27,872 nt of DNA from CAJPST01 sp041795785 (GCA_041795785.1 JBHBXR010000087.1:1-27872); one strand, 5' to 3'. Numbered from the stretch's first letter, positions 1-9,700 are shown. Notes: generated by a model not told the origin, from the letters alone. Numbers and translations: made by a program.

Positions 1-22
1 CTCCCAACTGAGCTAATCGCCC
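1..22 (-). tRNA. Partial tRNA (5' part only), probably tRNA-Val
   Basis: The reverse complement of the first 22 bases is identical to the acceptor and D-arm start of the complete tRNA-Val at 83-158 (GGGCGATTAGCTCAGTTGGG...). The rest, including the anticodon, lies outside the window, so the identity is inferred from a tandem copy 60 bp away. It would be the second gene of the same leftward tRNA transcript. Confidence 0.75.
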
Positions 23-82
23 ACTTAAACTTAAATTGACAACAACACAAGATACTTTTATTAACAACCATCGGTTTAAAAG

Positions 83-158
83 TGGTGGGCGATACCGGTC
101 TCGAACCAGTGACCCCCTCCTTGTAAGGGAGGTGCTCTCCCAACTGAGCTAATCGCCC
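83..158 (-). tRNA. tRNA-Val (anticodon TAC)
   Basis: A complete 76-nt cloverleaf on the minus strand with an encoded CCA end. The acceptor GGGCGAT pairs with ATCGCCC, the D arm is AGCTCAGTTGGGAGAGC, the anticodon stem CCTCC/GGAGG frames the loop CTTACAA, and the T arm is GGTTCGAGACC-like. The anticodon TAC gives valine. It is the first member of a leftward tRNA transcript driven from 176-203, back to back with gltX. A valine tRNA cluster next to gltX is also a known enteric arrangement. Confidence 0.97.
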
Positions 159-175
159 TTGCGTTGTAGGGCTGC

Positions 176-203
176 ATTATAAATACTCGTTGTATTTAGT
201 CAA
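176..203 (-). promoter_or_regulatory. Sigma70 promoter of the tRNA-Val cluster
   Basis: On the minus strand a -35 TTGACT (5 of 6) and a perfect -10 TATAAT are separated by 16 bp. A GC-rich stretch follows the -10, as expected for a stable-RNA promoter. The predicted start is about 10 nt before the tRNA 5' end. Confidence 0.75.
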
Positions 204-263
204 CCGATTTTTATGGAATTACGGTCAATTGTTTTAAAAATAGTCACTAAATTTAATTTTTTA

Positions 264-292
264 TTAAGAATTTATGCGACTCGTAGTACAAT
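264..292 (+). promoter_or_regulatory. Probable gltX promoter
   Basis: A -35-like TTAAGA (264-269, 4 of 6) and a -10 TACAAT (287-292, 5 of 6) are spaced by 17 bp, 37 bp ahead of the gltX start codon. It diverges from the tRNA-Val promoter. This is consensus matching only. Confidence 0.45.
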
Positions 293-328
293 ACCGCCAA
301 ATTTTTTGTGATATTTAAAGGTTATAAA

Positions 329-1771
329 ATGAAGCCAGAAGCATTGTTTAATTTAGATCCTAACGTTAAAGTACGCACCCGTTTTGCGCCGAGTCCGACC
401 GGTTATTTGCATGTCGGCGGAGCGAGAACGGCGCTTTATTCTTGGTTATATGCAAAACATAATCAGGGCGAATTTGTGTTGCGTATTGAAGATACCGATT
501 TAGAACGTTCCACACCGGAAGCTACGGCGGCGATTTTAGAGGGAATGGAATGGTTAAAATTAACTTGGGAACACGGACCTTATTATCAAACCAAACGTTT
601 TGATCGTTATAACCAAGTGATTGAACAAATGATAGAACAAGGGCTGGCTTATCGTTGTTATTGCTCGAAAGAACGTTTGGAAAAACTACGTAGCGAACAA
701 GAAGCCAATAAAGAAAAACCGCGTTATGATCGCCATTGTTTACACGATCACAACCACTCTCCGAATGAGCCGCACGTAGTGCGCTTTAAAAATCCGACGG
801 AAGGTTCCGTGGTATTTGAAGATGCCGTGCGCGGTCGTATTGAAATCAGCAACGGCGAATTGGATGATTTGATTATCCGTCGCAGCGACGGTGCGCCGAC
901 TTATAATTTTTGTGTGGTGGTGGACGACTGGGATATGGGTATTACTCATGTAGTCCGCGGTGAAGATCATATTAATAATACGCCGCGCCAAATTAATATA
1001 TTAAAAGCTTTGGGCGCGCCGATTCCCGTTTATGCGCACGTTTCGATGATTAACGGCGATGACGGGCAGAAGCTTTCCAAACGTCACGGTGCAGTCAGCG
1101 TGATGCAATATCGCGATGACGGCTATTTACCGGAAGCCTTGGTTAATTACCTTGTCCGTTTGGGCTGGGGGCATGGCGATCAGGAAATTTTCACTCGTGA
1201 CGAAATGATTAAGTTGTTTGATATTCATTCCGTCAGCAAATCCGCCAGTGCTTTTAATACGGATAAATTATTATGGCTAAACCACCATTATATCCGCGAA
1301 TTACCGCCTGAATATGTGGCGCAGCATTTGGCTTGGCATTATCAGGATCAAGGGATTGATATTTCCGACGGTCCCGCATTAACGGAAATCGTGACAATGT
1401 TGGCGGAACGTTGCAAAACATTAAAAGAGATGGCGGCATCAAGTCGTTATTTCTTTGAAGATTTTGACAGTTTTGATGAAAGTGCGGTGAAAAAACACTT
1501 TAAAACCGCAGCAATCGAGCCGTTGGAAAAAGTAAAAGAAAAACTGACCGCACTTTCCGTTTGGGATTTGCATAGTACGCATGAAGCCATCGAACAAACC
1601 GCCGCCGAATTGGAATTGGGCATGGGGAAAGTGGGAATGCCGTTACGCGTCGCCGTAACAGGTTCTGGTCAATCGCCGTCAATGGATGTAACCTTGGTCG
1701 GTATCGGTCGTGAACGCACTTTGGCGCGTATCCAAAAAGCCATCGATTTTATTAAAGCGCAAAACGATTAA
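329..1771 (+). CDS. gltX: Glutamyl-tRNA synthetase
   Basis: Cytoplasmic class I aminoacyl-tRNA synthetase that attaches glutamate to tRNA-Glu using ATP. The 480-residue protein has the HIGH-type motif as HVGG at residues 28-31 and the KMSKS-type motif as KLSKR at 248-252. It has the zinc-knuckle ligands of the bacterial enzyme at Cys110, Cys112, Cys137 and His139, and a C-terminal helical anticodon-binding region. The frame is open from a GTG at 308, but the ATG at 329 is preferred: it has an AAGG ribosome site 8 nt upstream and gives the usual length of about 470-480 residues. The gene stands alone between tRNA-Val (divergent) and tRNA-Ala. Two uptake signals lie inside it (1480-1488 and 1547-1555). 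Confidence 0.98.
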   Translation: MKPEALFNLDPNVKVRTRFAPSPTGYLHVGGARTALYSWLYAKHNQGEFVLRIEDTDLERSTPEATAAILEGMEWLKLTWEHGPYYQTKRFDRYNQVIEQMIEQGLAYRCYCSKERLEKLRSEQEANKEKPRYDRHCLHDHNHSPNEPHVVRFKNPTEGSVVFEDAVRGRIEISNGELDDLIIRRSDGAPTYNFCVVVDDWDMGITHVVRGEDHINNTPRQINILKALGAPIPVYAHVSMINGDDGQKLSKRHGAVSVMQYRDDGYLPEALVNYLVRLGWGHGDQEIFTRDEMIKLFDIHSVSKSASAFNTDKLLWLNHHYIRELPPEYVAQHLAWHYQDQGIDISDGPALTEIVTMLAERCKTLKEMAASSRYFFEDFDSFDESAVKKHFKTAAIEPLEKVKEKLTALSVWDLHSTHEAIEQTAAELELGMGKVGMPLRVAVTGSGQSPSMDVTLVGIGRERTLARIQKAIDFIKAQND

Positions 1772-1807
1772 TATTTAATCGTCCGATTCAATATTATCGA
1801 TTTAATA

Positions 1808-1836
1808 TTGACAGTTTGTATGGCGCTCTTTATTAT
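1808..1836 (+). promoter_or_regulatory. Sigma70 promoter of tRNA-Ala
   Basis: A perfect -35 TTGACA (1808-1813) and a -10 TATTAT (1831-1836, 5 of 6) are spaced by exactly 17 bp, followed by a GC-rich discriminator (AGCGCC) typical of stringently controlled stable-RNA promoters. A perfect 7-bp inverted repeat, TGGCGCT (1821-1827) and AGCGCCA (1838-1844), straddles the -10. Confidence 0.8.
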
Positions 1837-1852
1837 TAGCGCCACGAAACAA

Positions 1853-1928
<76 letters not shown>

Positions 1929-1935
1929 AATTCTT

Positions 1936-1978
1936 AACCTTATCAATTGATTAATCATTGATAAGGTTTTTTGTTTTT
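1936..1978 (+). terminator. Intrinsic terminator of tRNA-Ala
   Basis: The 11-bp perfect stem AACCTTATCAA (1936-1946) and TTGATAAGGTT (1958-1968) is followed by a T-rich tail. A weaker second hairpin, GTGCC/GGCAC with six T's, follows at 1986-2009. The rest of 2010-2120 shows no gene or clear signal. Confidence 0.85.
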
Positions 1979-2120
1979 ATGCATTGTGCCAATGCTACGG
2001 CACTTTTTTACTGCCTTTTTGTGACTTATCTAAATTGTCTGCGGAATCAGCACGACGCTATCAACAGTATTTTTGATGTTTTATATTAAGCGAATGGCTT
2101 GCCGACTAAAGAAAAAACAA

Positions 2121-2161
2121 AAACTCCCGTAAAGTGCGGTCACTTTTTCGGGAGTTTTTTT
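2121..2161 (-). terminator. Terminator of glmS built around an uptake signal
   Basis: Outer arms AAACTCCCG (2121-2129) and CGGGAGTTT (2149-2157) enclose the uptake signal AAGTGCGGT (2132-2140), which itself sits in an inner AAAGTG/CACTTT pairing. T runs exist on both strands, so it may work in both directions. It lies 13 bp beyond the glmS stop codon. Confidence 0.85.
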
Positions 2162-2173
2162 ATGTCGGAAAGG

Positions 2174-4006
2174 TTATTCCACTGTAACTGCTTTTGCCAA
2201 GTTACGCGGCTGATCCACATCGGTACCTTTAATCAAAGCGATGTGATAAGAAAGCAGTTGTAACGGCACGGTATAGAAAATCGGTGCGGTTACTTCATCC
2301 ACTTTCGGTAATACAATGGTTTTAAAACCTTGCCCGTCGCTAAAACCGGCATCGTTGTCGGCGAAAACATAAAGCTGACCGCCGCGTGCACGGACTTCTT
2401 CAATATTGGATTTGACTTTTTCCAATAAATCGTTTTCCGGCGCGACGACAATCACTGGCATATCGCTGTCGATTAATGCCAACGGACCGTGTTTGAGTTC
2501 GCCCGCCGCATAAGCTTCCGCGTGAATATAGGAAATTTCTTTTAGTTTCAATGCGGATTCCATAGCGATCGGATAATATTCGCCGCGACCTAAGAACAGC
2601 GTATGGTGTTTTTCGGCAAAGTCTTCCGATAATTTTTCGATTTCTTTATCAAACACTAACGCGCTTTCAATTTGCGCCGGTAAACGTTGTAAGCATTGTA
2701 CAATATGGTGCTCCTGTTCTTCGCTTAGTCTGCCTTGTAAGCGACCGATAGCCGCATTTAATAATAATAGACAGGTCAACTGCGTAGTGAACGCTTTGGT
2801 GGAAGCCACACCGATTTCTACGCCGGCACGGGTTAAAAAGGCGAAATCCGATTCGCGTACTAATGACGAACTGGCGACGTTACAAATCGTCATTGCCGAC
2901 ATATAGCCTTTTTCTTTGGCTAATCTTAATGCCGCCAACGTGTCCGCCGTTTCTCCCGATTGGGAAAGGGTAATCAGCAAGCTGTTCGGGCGTACGACGA
3001 ATTTGCGGTAACGGAACTCGGAGGCGATTTCGACATCGCAGCTTACGCCGGCGATAGATTCAAACCAATAACGCGCGACCATTCCCGCATTATAGGACGT
3101 GCCGCAAGCGACGATTTGAACGTGTTGCACTTTTTTCAAAATATCCGCCGCGTTGACGGCAATGGCTTCAATATTCACTTTGCCGTTCACAATGCGCCCG
3201 TCCAATGTATTCATAATGGCGACCGGCTGCTCAAAAATTTCTTTTTGCATATAGTGGCGGTATTGACCTTTATCCGCCGCATCCAGTTCAAAGTTGCCTT
3301 CGCTGACCGCTCGTTCGACTTTTTCGCCGGCACGATTATAAATATCTACGCTACGACGGGTGATTTCCGCCACATCGCCTTCTTCCAAATAAGCGAAACG
3401 ACGAGTAACGCTTAATAAAGCGAGAGGATCGGAGGCAACAAAGTTTTCACCGAAACCGAAACCGATCACTAACGGGCTACCCGAACGGGCCACGATCAAA
3501 CGGGAAGGATCTTCCTGATTCATCACGACGGTACCGTATGCGCCGCGTAATTGCAGTACGGTTTTCTGCACCGCCTCCAACAGGCTTGTTGCATTACGGA
3601 ATTCCCATTCCACCAAATGCGCAATCACTTCCGTATCAGTTTGGGATTGGAATGTATAACCGCGTTTTTGCAATTCTTCGCGCAGTTCTTCGTAGTTTTC
3701 GATAATACCGTTATGCACCACGGCGATTTTGCCGGAGCGATGCGGGTGGGCGTTAGCTTCGGACGGCTCACCGTGCGTTGCCCAGCGTGTGTGCGCGATA
3801 CCTGTGCCGCCTAATAAAGGCTGCTGCTCAATGGCATCGTCTAAGGCTTTTACTTTGCCTACGCGACGAACGATTTGCATTTCGTATTTATCATTTAGTA
3901 CCGCTACGCCGGCAGAGTCATAACCGCGGTATTCCAAACGGTGTAAACCGTCCACTAAAATTTCCGCGACATCACGTTGAGCGACTGCACCTACAATTCC
4001 ACACAT
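2174..4006 (-). CDS. glmS: Glutamine--fructose-6-phosphate aminotransferase (isomerizing)
   Basis: Converts fructose-6-phosphate and glutamine to glucosamine-6-phosphate, the first step toward UDP-GlcNAc for peptidoglycan and lipopolysaccharide. The 610-residue protein starts MCGIVGAV, so Cys2 becomes the N-terminal nucleophile of the glutaminase half after Met removal; RWATHG follows near residue 74. Two SIS sugar-isomerase domains follow, with CGTSYNAG and LSQSGETADT in the first and GRGEYYPIAMESALKLKE in the second. It ends in the conserved AKAVTVE. The start has the ribosome site GAGGAAAG. A DeoR-family regulator lies 70 bp upstream on the same strand. No riboswitch-ribozyme of the Gram-positive type is seen in that 70-bp gap. 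Confidence 0.98.
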   Translation of the reverse strand: MCGIVGAVAQRDVAEILVDGLHRLEYRGYDSAGVAVLNDKYEMQIVRRVGKVKALDDAIEQQPLLGGTGIAHTRWATHGEPSEANAHPHRSGKIAVVHNGIIENYEELREELQKRGYTFQSQTDTEVIAHLVEWEFRNATSLLEAVQKTVLQLRGAYGTVVMNQEDPSRLIVARSGSPLVIGFGFGENFVASDPLALLSVTRRFAYLEEGDVAEITRRSVDIYNRAGEKVERAVSEGNFELDAADKGQYRHYMQKEIFEQPVAIMNTLDGRIVNGKVNIEAIAVNAADILKKVQHVQIVACGTSYNAGMVARYWFESIAGVSCDVEIASEFRYRKFVVRPNSLLITLSQSGETADTLAALRLAKEKGYMSAMTICNVASSSLVRESDFAFLTRAGVEIGVASTKAFTTQLTCLLLLNAAIGRLQGRLSEEQEHHIVQCLQRLPAQIESALVFDKEIEKLSEDFAEKHHTLFLGRGEYYPIAMESALKLKEISYIHAEAYAAGELKHGPLALIDSDMPVIVVAPENDLLEKVKSNIEEVRARGGQLYVFADNDAGFSDGQGFKTIVLPKVDEVTAPIFYTVPLQLLSYHIALIKGTDVDQPRNLAKAVTVE

Positions 4007-4076
4007 AATTTACTTTCCTCGTTTGAGTTAAAAAAACACTTCAATTTTCGACCGCACTTTATGAATCATGCTTGCG

Positions 4077-4850
4077 TTATGCAATGACCACTTCCACGCC
4101 GTGCCGTTCGATTAAATTTTTACTTTCAGCGGCAAGCTGGTTATCGGTAATCAATACGTCAATTTGCTGCCAGTTTAATTCGACATTCGGCATTTTACGT
4201 CCGATTTTTTGCGATTCCACCATCACGATCACTTCTCGCGAAACCTCCGCCATAACACGGCTTAAACCGACCAATTCGTTAAACGTGGTCGTGCCGCGCT
4301 CCAGATCCACCCCGTCTGCGCCGATAAACAGTTGATCGAAGTCGTAAGAACGTAAAACCTGTTCGGCCACATTGCCTTGAAAGGATTCCGAACGGGTGTC
4401 CCAAGTTCCGCCCGTCATCAGCAACGTAGGCTCGTTTTCTAAGGCACGCAACTCCGTCGCCACCGACAGAGAATTAGTCATCACAATCAACCCTTGTTTG
4501 CGGTTTAATTGACGAATTAAAGCCGCCGTTGTACTGCCGCTGTCCACGATAATACGATTGTGATCACGGATTTGTTCTGCAGCGGCTTTAGCAATAGACA
4601 ACTTTCGTTGCGAAAGGTTCTCTTCCTGTGGTTTTTCAATTAGTTCTTTCGGCATTAACACCGCACCGCCATAACGACGTAATAAAAAACCGTTGTTTTC
4701 CAATGCGGTTAAATCTTTACGGATAGTAACTTCTGAAGTATCAAATAATTGCACCAATTGTTCCACGCTGACTTCGCCCTGTTCTTGTAATAACTGTACA
4801 ATACTATGGCGACGTTGTCGGGTGTTGCGTTGATTTGAGTTTCGTTTCAT
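4077..4850 (-). CDS. DeoR/GlpR-family transcriptional regulator, candidate regulator of glmS
   Basis: The 257-residue protein has an N-terminal DeoR-type helix-turn-helix (about residues 14-66, including TIRKDLTALE and the RRYGGAV segment). A C-terminal sugar-phosphate-sensing domain follows, with VDSGSTTAALI, MTNSL, LLMTGG and LFIGADGVDLERG-like signatures of the AgaR/GlpR group. Members of this family usually bind DNA as repressors and release it when a phosphorylated sugar binds. It lies upstream of glmS on the same strand with a 70-bp gap, so it may sense an amino-sugar phosphate and control glmS. This role is inferred from position and resembles DeoR-type GlmR regulators beside glmS in other gammaproteobacteria. 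The effector cannot be read from the sequence. Confidence 0.9.
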   Translation of the reverse strand: MKRNSNQRNTRQRRHSIVQLLQEQGEVSVEQLVQLFDTSEVTIRKDLTALENNGFLLRRYGGAVLMPKELIEKPQEENLSQRKLSIAKAAAEQIRDHNRIIVDSGSTTAALIRQLNRKQGLIVMTNSLSVATELRALENEPTLLMTGGTWDTRSESFQGNVAEQVLRSYDFDQLFIGADGVDLERGTTTFNELVGLSRVMAEVSREVIVMVESQKIGRKMPNVELNWQQIDVLITDNQLAAESKNLIERHGVEVVIA

Positions 4851-4882
4851 TCGTTAAATCCAAAATTAAATTTCGGTTCGGA

Positions 4883-4911
4883 ATTTTATAGAAGAGAAAA
4901 CGGAATGTAAA
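4883..4911 (-). promoter_or_regulatory. Probable promoter of the DeoR-family gene
   Basis: On the minus strand a -35 TTTACA (5 of 6) and a -10 TAAAAT (5 of 6) are 17 bp apart, about 33 bp ahead of the start codon and just after the mgtC terminator. Confidence 0.55.
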
Positions 4912-4912
4912 T

Positions 4913-4947
4913 AAAAAAATAGCAGATTTAATTGCTTAAATCCGCTA
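4913..4947 (-). terminator. Intrinsic terminator of the mgtC-like gene
   Basis: In the minus-strand transcript the arms TAGCGGATTTA and TAAATCTGCTA pair with one G-U and are followed by seven T's. It begins 5 bp after the stop codon of the gene. Confidence 0.85.
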
Positions 4948-4951
4948 TGAG

Positions 4952-5680
4952 TTAACCTTCCACATCGACGCTTAATACTTCGGGAAGTTCTTTTAATAGG
5001 CAATAAATCTTTTGTAACAACAGCTTATCTTCAATATCCGATTCTACATAGAGTTTGATTTCGCCGTTATTTAGATCTTTAATCTGCATATTTTCAATCT
5101 CACAATGATGGTTTTCCATCAGTTCGGTTACTTTAGTGAGTGCATACATTGAGTTTAAACGAATGATTAATTTAGCATCAATATCCCGTTCCCGCTTTCG
5201 TTTATGTACGAATTTTTGCACAACCGGACTGATACGAATGGCGACTAAAATCATCACGGTGGCGATAATTGCATCAAAAAAGAATCCTGCGCCGGTGGCA
5301 ATTCCGATCCCTGCCGCCGCCCAAATAATCGCCGCCGTTGTCAAACCTGAAATCGCGTCATTGCTTTTGCGCAAAATTACGCCGGCACCGAGAAAACCGA
5401 TACCGCTTATCACTTGAGCCGCCAAGCGCATCGGATCGGTACGGATATTTTCCGAGACTTCCGCATAATATTCCGCCGATTGAATGGAAACAATGGTCAG
5501 GATGCAGGTGGTAATCGCAATAATCACACAGGTTTTAACTCCCACGGGTTTGCGTTTTAATTCCCGTTCCAACCCGATTACCCCACCGAGCAGCATTGCC
5601 AGCGTCGTTTTCATAAAAATCAGCGCGTGGGGAGATTGGCTGAAAATATCTAGGAAGAGTTGGAGAGCGGTGATGTTCAT
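4952..5680 (-). CDS. MgtC/SapB-family membrane protein
   Basis: The 242-residue inner-membrane protein has about five hydrophobic segments in residues 20-155. It carries the family hallmark MLLGGVIGLERELKRKPVGVKT (about 29-50) and QVISGIGFLGAGVILR, which belong to the MgtC signature. The C-terminal 85 residues form a soluble ACT-like domain (DAKLIIRLNSMYALTKVTELM...). Family members are linked to growth in low magnesium and acid and to modulation of ATP synthase, but many have no defined role. It is not beside an mgtB transporter gene here, so a magnesium link is unproven. No strong ribosome site precedes the ATG. It is divergent from cas1. Confidence 0.9.
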   Translation of the reverse strand: MNITALQLFLDIFSQSPHALIFMKTTLAMLLGGVIGLERELKRKPVGVKTCVIIAITTCILTIVSIQSAEYYAEVSENIRTDPMRLAAQVISGIGFLGAGVILRKSNDAISGLTTAAIIWAAAGIGIATGAGFFFDAIIATVMILVAIRISPVVQKFVHKRKRERDIDAKLIIRLNSMYALTKVTELMENHHCEIENMQIKDLNNGEIKLYVESDIEDKLLLQKIYCLLKELPEVLSVDVEG

Positions 5681-5746
5681 GTTATTTATAATTAAAAAGT
5701 TAATGATATTTGGATAGAGATCACGTTTTTATTGGTGCGGTTATTC

Positions 5747-5752
5747 TATAAT
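5747..5752 (+). promoter_or_regulatory. Possible -10 element of the cas1-cas3 promoter
   Basis: A perfect TATAAT lies 30 bp before the cas1 start. No acceptable -35 is found 16-18 bp upstream, so the promoter may be weak or activator-dependent. Confidence 0.35.
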
Positions 5753-5782
5753 CTTTCCTGTTATTTGCAACAAGGATCCACA

Positions 5783-6745
5783 ATGAAAAAAACGGCTTAT
5801 ATTCCTTCATCGGATTTAAAAACGATTTTACACTCCAAACGCGCCAATATTTATTATTTGGAGCATTGTCGCGTATTACAAAACGGCGGACGCGTAGAAT
5901 ATGTGACGGATCAAGGTAATGAAAGTCTGTATTGGAATATTCCGATTGCCAATACTACCTGTTTATTACTGGGGAGCGGGACATCCGTTACTCAGGCAGC
6001 AATGCGTGAATTATCCAAAGCCGGCGTGATGGTCGGATTTTGCAGTGGGGGAGGCACTCCTTTGTTTAATGCGACGGAAGCGGAAATCGGTTGTGAATTT
6101 TTCAGTCCGCAGAGTGAATATCGTCCGGTGGAATATTTACAACAATGGTGTAAATTCTGGTTTGACGATGAAAAATGTTTAGCCGTAGCGAAAGCTTTAC
6201 AGCAATGTCGCTTAAAAGTGCTGGACGGCGCATGGGTAAAATTCGATTGGTCATTTTCAACGGAAAAACTGACCGCACTTATTCGGCAGTATCAACAGGA
6301 ATTTGCAAATGCCTCTAACAGTCAAGCTTTATTGGCTGCGGAAGGGCGTTTAACCGCCAAGTTGTATGTGCTTGCCAATGAGGCTACATTAAAAGATGAA
6401 CAATTTAAACGTGCCGAACGAGGAAACGGCACGGATCTCGCTAATCAATTATTGGATCACGGCAATTATTTAGCCTATGGCTTGGGTGCAACCGCCTGTT
6501 GGGTATTGGGATTGCCGCACGGGCTTGCAGTATTGCACGGAAAAACCAGACGCGGCGGCTTGGTTTTTGATAGTGCCGATATAATTAAAGATGCAATAAT
6601 TTTACCGCAAGCCTTTATTTCGGCATTAAACGGCGACGATGAAAAGACTTTTCGCCAAGCTTGTATTAATAATTTGATCCGTTTTGAAGCGCTGGACATC
6701 ATTATCGACAGCTTAAAACAATTGGCGTTGCAGGGAGCAGCGTAA
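5783..6745 (+). CDS. cas1: CRISPR-associated endonuclease Cas1, subtype I-F
   Basis: Metal-dependent integrase that inserts new spacers at the leader end of the array, working with the Cas2 part of the Cas2-Cas3 fusion. The 320-residue protein has the catalytic triad of the family, apparently Glu187 (AEGRLTAK), His252 (PHGLAVLHGK) and Asp266 (FDSADIIKD). Length and the start MKKTAYIPSSDLKTILHSKR fit subtype I-F. The ATG at 5783 has AAGGAT 5 nt upstream; an in-frame TTG at 5732 is open but has no such site. The stop codon directly abuts the cas3 start, so the two are co-translated. One uptake signal lies inside (6272-6280). Confidence 0.97.
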   Translation: MKKTAYIPSSDLKTILHSKRANIYYLEHCRVLQNGGRVEYVTDQGNESLYWNIPIANTTCLLLGSGTSVTQAAMRELSKAGVMVGFCSGGGTPLFNATEAEIGCEFFSPQSEYRPVEYLQQWCKFWFDDEKCLAVAKALQQCRLKVLDGAWVKFDWSFSTEKLTALIRQYQQEFANASNSQALLAAEGRLTAKLYVLANEATLKDEQFKRAERGNGTDLANQLLDHGNYLAYGLGATACWVLGLPHGLAVLHGKTRRGGLVFDSADIIKDAIILPQAFISALNGDDEKTFRQACINNLIRFEALDIIIDSLKQLALQGAA

Positions 6746-9700
6746 ATGAATATTTTACTGATTAGTCAATGCCATAAAAAAGCCCTGACGGAAACCCGTC
6801 GTATTCTTGATCAATTTGCCGAACGTTGCGGCGATCGTGTATGGCAGACCGCGATTACTCAAGCAGGTTTGCAAACTTTACATAATATGTTACGCCGCAC
6901 GGCACGCAAAAATACTGCGGTTGCCTGTTATTGGACGCACGGTAAAAATTTAACCGATTTATTATGGATTGTCGGAGATAGCAGACAATTTAACGCACAA
7001 GGCAGAGTTCCCACAAACCGTACTACGCGCAATCTTCTGCGTACGGATGACGAAAGTTTTTGGGTTCATGCCTATTCTATTCAAATTCTGACCGCACTTT
7101 CCGCGTTATTACATGATTTAGGTAAATCGTCACGCGCTTTTCAGGCAAAATTACGCCCTTATGCCCTCCGTCATGCGGATTGTTATCGCCACGAATGGAT
7201 TTCCGCCCGTTTGTTTGAAACGATGATCAACGGTTGTAAAACGGATTCCGCATGGCTTGCGCGTTTGGCAAACTGGTCGGAATATGTAAAACAAAATCCG
7301 GATTGGTTAAATCAATTAGTACCGAACCAAGCAAATTCTGCAACGGATTTTTCGCATTTACCGCCTCTCGCGCAAATGATAATTTGGCTGATTTTCTCAC
7401 ATCATAAGTTACCCTTTACCCAGAATGTACTGAATATCAAAGATCAGAAAGAAAAATATTTACGTCCGGAATATTCACATAGCATTAAAAATTTTTACCG
7501 ACATTGCCGCCCGGTGGAACATTGGGTTTTTAATCGATCGGAGCACCCGAATCCGGCACAATTTTGGCAATTTGACCATTTGGCGACGGAGAGTGGTAAA
7601 TGGCAAAAAGCCATGACACGTTGGGCGAATAAAGCGTTAGAGCATCAGCCGCTAATGCAGTTGGCGGAGCAGGAGGAAATTTCGGATCCGTTTTTATTGA
7701 TGCTGACCAGATTGTGTTTGATCGCAGCTGATCACAACTATTCGGCGATGCCGTCGGATCCTAGTTTGGGTGAGCCTTTATTTAAACAAAAACTGCTTGC
7801 CAATACGGACAAAAACAAACAACCGAAACAAGCATTGGACGAACATTTATTGGGCGTATGCAAAGCGGGTGTTCGTTTTGCCCGATTATTGCCTAAATTA
7901 AAGACGGCGCTTCCGGCAATCGGAAAACACAAAACGTTTACAAAACAGACCGCACTTTCGCGTTTCCAATGGCAGAATAAAGCCTTTGACTTGGCGAAAT
8001 CTTTACAGCTTAAGGCGGAACAGCAAGGTTTTTTCGGCGTGAATATGGCAAGTACGGGATGTGGTAAAACCTTAGCTAATGCGCGGATTATGTATGGATT
8101 GAGCGATCCAAAGCATGGTGCCAGATTCACGATTGCATTAGGGTTACGCGTTCTCACGTTACAGACAGGGTTGGCATTACGGGAAAAGTTATCGTTAAAT
8201 GAAGATAATCTCGCCGTGTTGGTGGGCGGAAGTGCGGTTAAAACACTGTTTGAATTACAACAAAAGCAAAAAGACGAAGAGCAAAATGAATATGCGGCGA
8301 CAGGAACAGAAAACTTATCGCATTGGTTTACGGAAAATGAAGTTTATGGCGCTGATTTTATCGAAAATGCAGTAATGCAACGGGAGTTTGGAACATTATT
8401 GGCGGAAGAGAAAGCCAAAAAATTAATTTATGCTCCAATTGTGACTTGTACGATCGATCATCTTATTGCCGCATCGGAAACTATTCGTGGCGGCAAACAT
8501 ATTGTACCGATGCTGCGTTTGTTAACGTCCGATTTGATTTTGGATGAACCGGATGATTTCGGATATCAGGATTTACCGGCATTAAGCCGGCTTGTGCATT
8601 TGGCCGGGTTATTGGGCGGTAAAGTGTTGCTTTCTTCCGCTACTTTAACACCGGATTTTATTGCGGGTTTGTTTCATGCCTATCAAACCGGAAGAAAAAT
8701 CTATCAGCGACAGCAAGGGCGGAATCCCGATTTGCCGATATGCTCTGCATGGATAGACGAATATCGGCAGCAACAGCAAGATTGTTGTGATATACCCGAA
8801 TTTATGACGGAGCATAACCGTTTTGTATGCTTACGCGCTGAGAAGTTACAACAAAGTGCGGTTCGGCGTAGCGCCGAAATTATCCCCCTGCCGATTCTAA
8901 AAGGCGGCGAAAACGAACAGTTGGATTATCATGAATTTGCGCGGCATTTAATCCGTAATGCAGTTAAGTTGCATCATTCTCACTGTGAAACGGATCCGTT
9001 TACGAAAAAACAACTCAGCATAGGATTGATCCGTTTGTCGAATATTCGTGCGATTATTCCGCTTGCACAAGCGTTATTTAACCTGCCGGTGACGGAAGAG
9101 TTTAGCGATTATAAAATTCATCTGTGCTGCTATCATTCTCGTCAGTTATTAATTTTACGTTCCAATCTTGAACAAAAATTAGACCGAGTTTTGGATCGTA
9201 CTGTACCGGATAAATTATTCTCTCGACCGGAGATAAGCATGGCACTGGCAAACGGCAAGGCTCGGCATCATATATTCATTGTGTTGGGCAGTCCGGTAAC
9301 GGAAGTCGGGCGCGATCATGATTACGACTGGGCAATCGTTGATCCTTCGTCAATGCGTTCCATTATTCAATTGGCAGGTAGAATTTGGCGTCATCGACCG
9401 GATAAAATTGCCGATAAACCGAATATTTACCTTTTACCGACTAATTGGCGAGCCTTGCATAGCGATGATTATTTAAAGACAGATTGTATTTTTCGTCGAC
9501 CGGGTTTTGAAATTAATCAAGATTATTTATTGGATACGCATAAAACAGCGGAGTTAATTACCGCCGAGCAACTGGCTAATATCCAAGCTGTTCCCCGTAT
9601 TATAAAATCAGCAGAACTGCAACCGAAAAAATATCTGGCAGATCTCGAACATAAAGTAACGGCGGATTTATTAAACAGTCCGACAGTCAATTCGGTGAAT

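Noticed and set aside
2030..2041. A 12-bp identity between the leader-proximal spacer (11247-11278) and the region before glmS.
   Set aside because: It is outside the seed and about what chance predicts for 19 spacers against this window.
2960..3415. Long plus-strand open frame of 151 codons inside glmS.
   Set aside because: It is the antisense shadow of a clear housekeeping gene with no ribosome site or recognisable domain. Other overlapping frames in gltX, mutS, cas3 and the csy genes were dropped for the same reason.
4007..4076. A possible riboswitch or ribozyme before glmS.
   Set aside because: Seventy base pairs is too short for the glmS ribozyme, no matching fold is visible, and that element is a Gram-positive feature.
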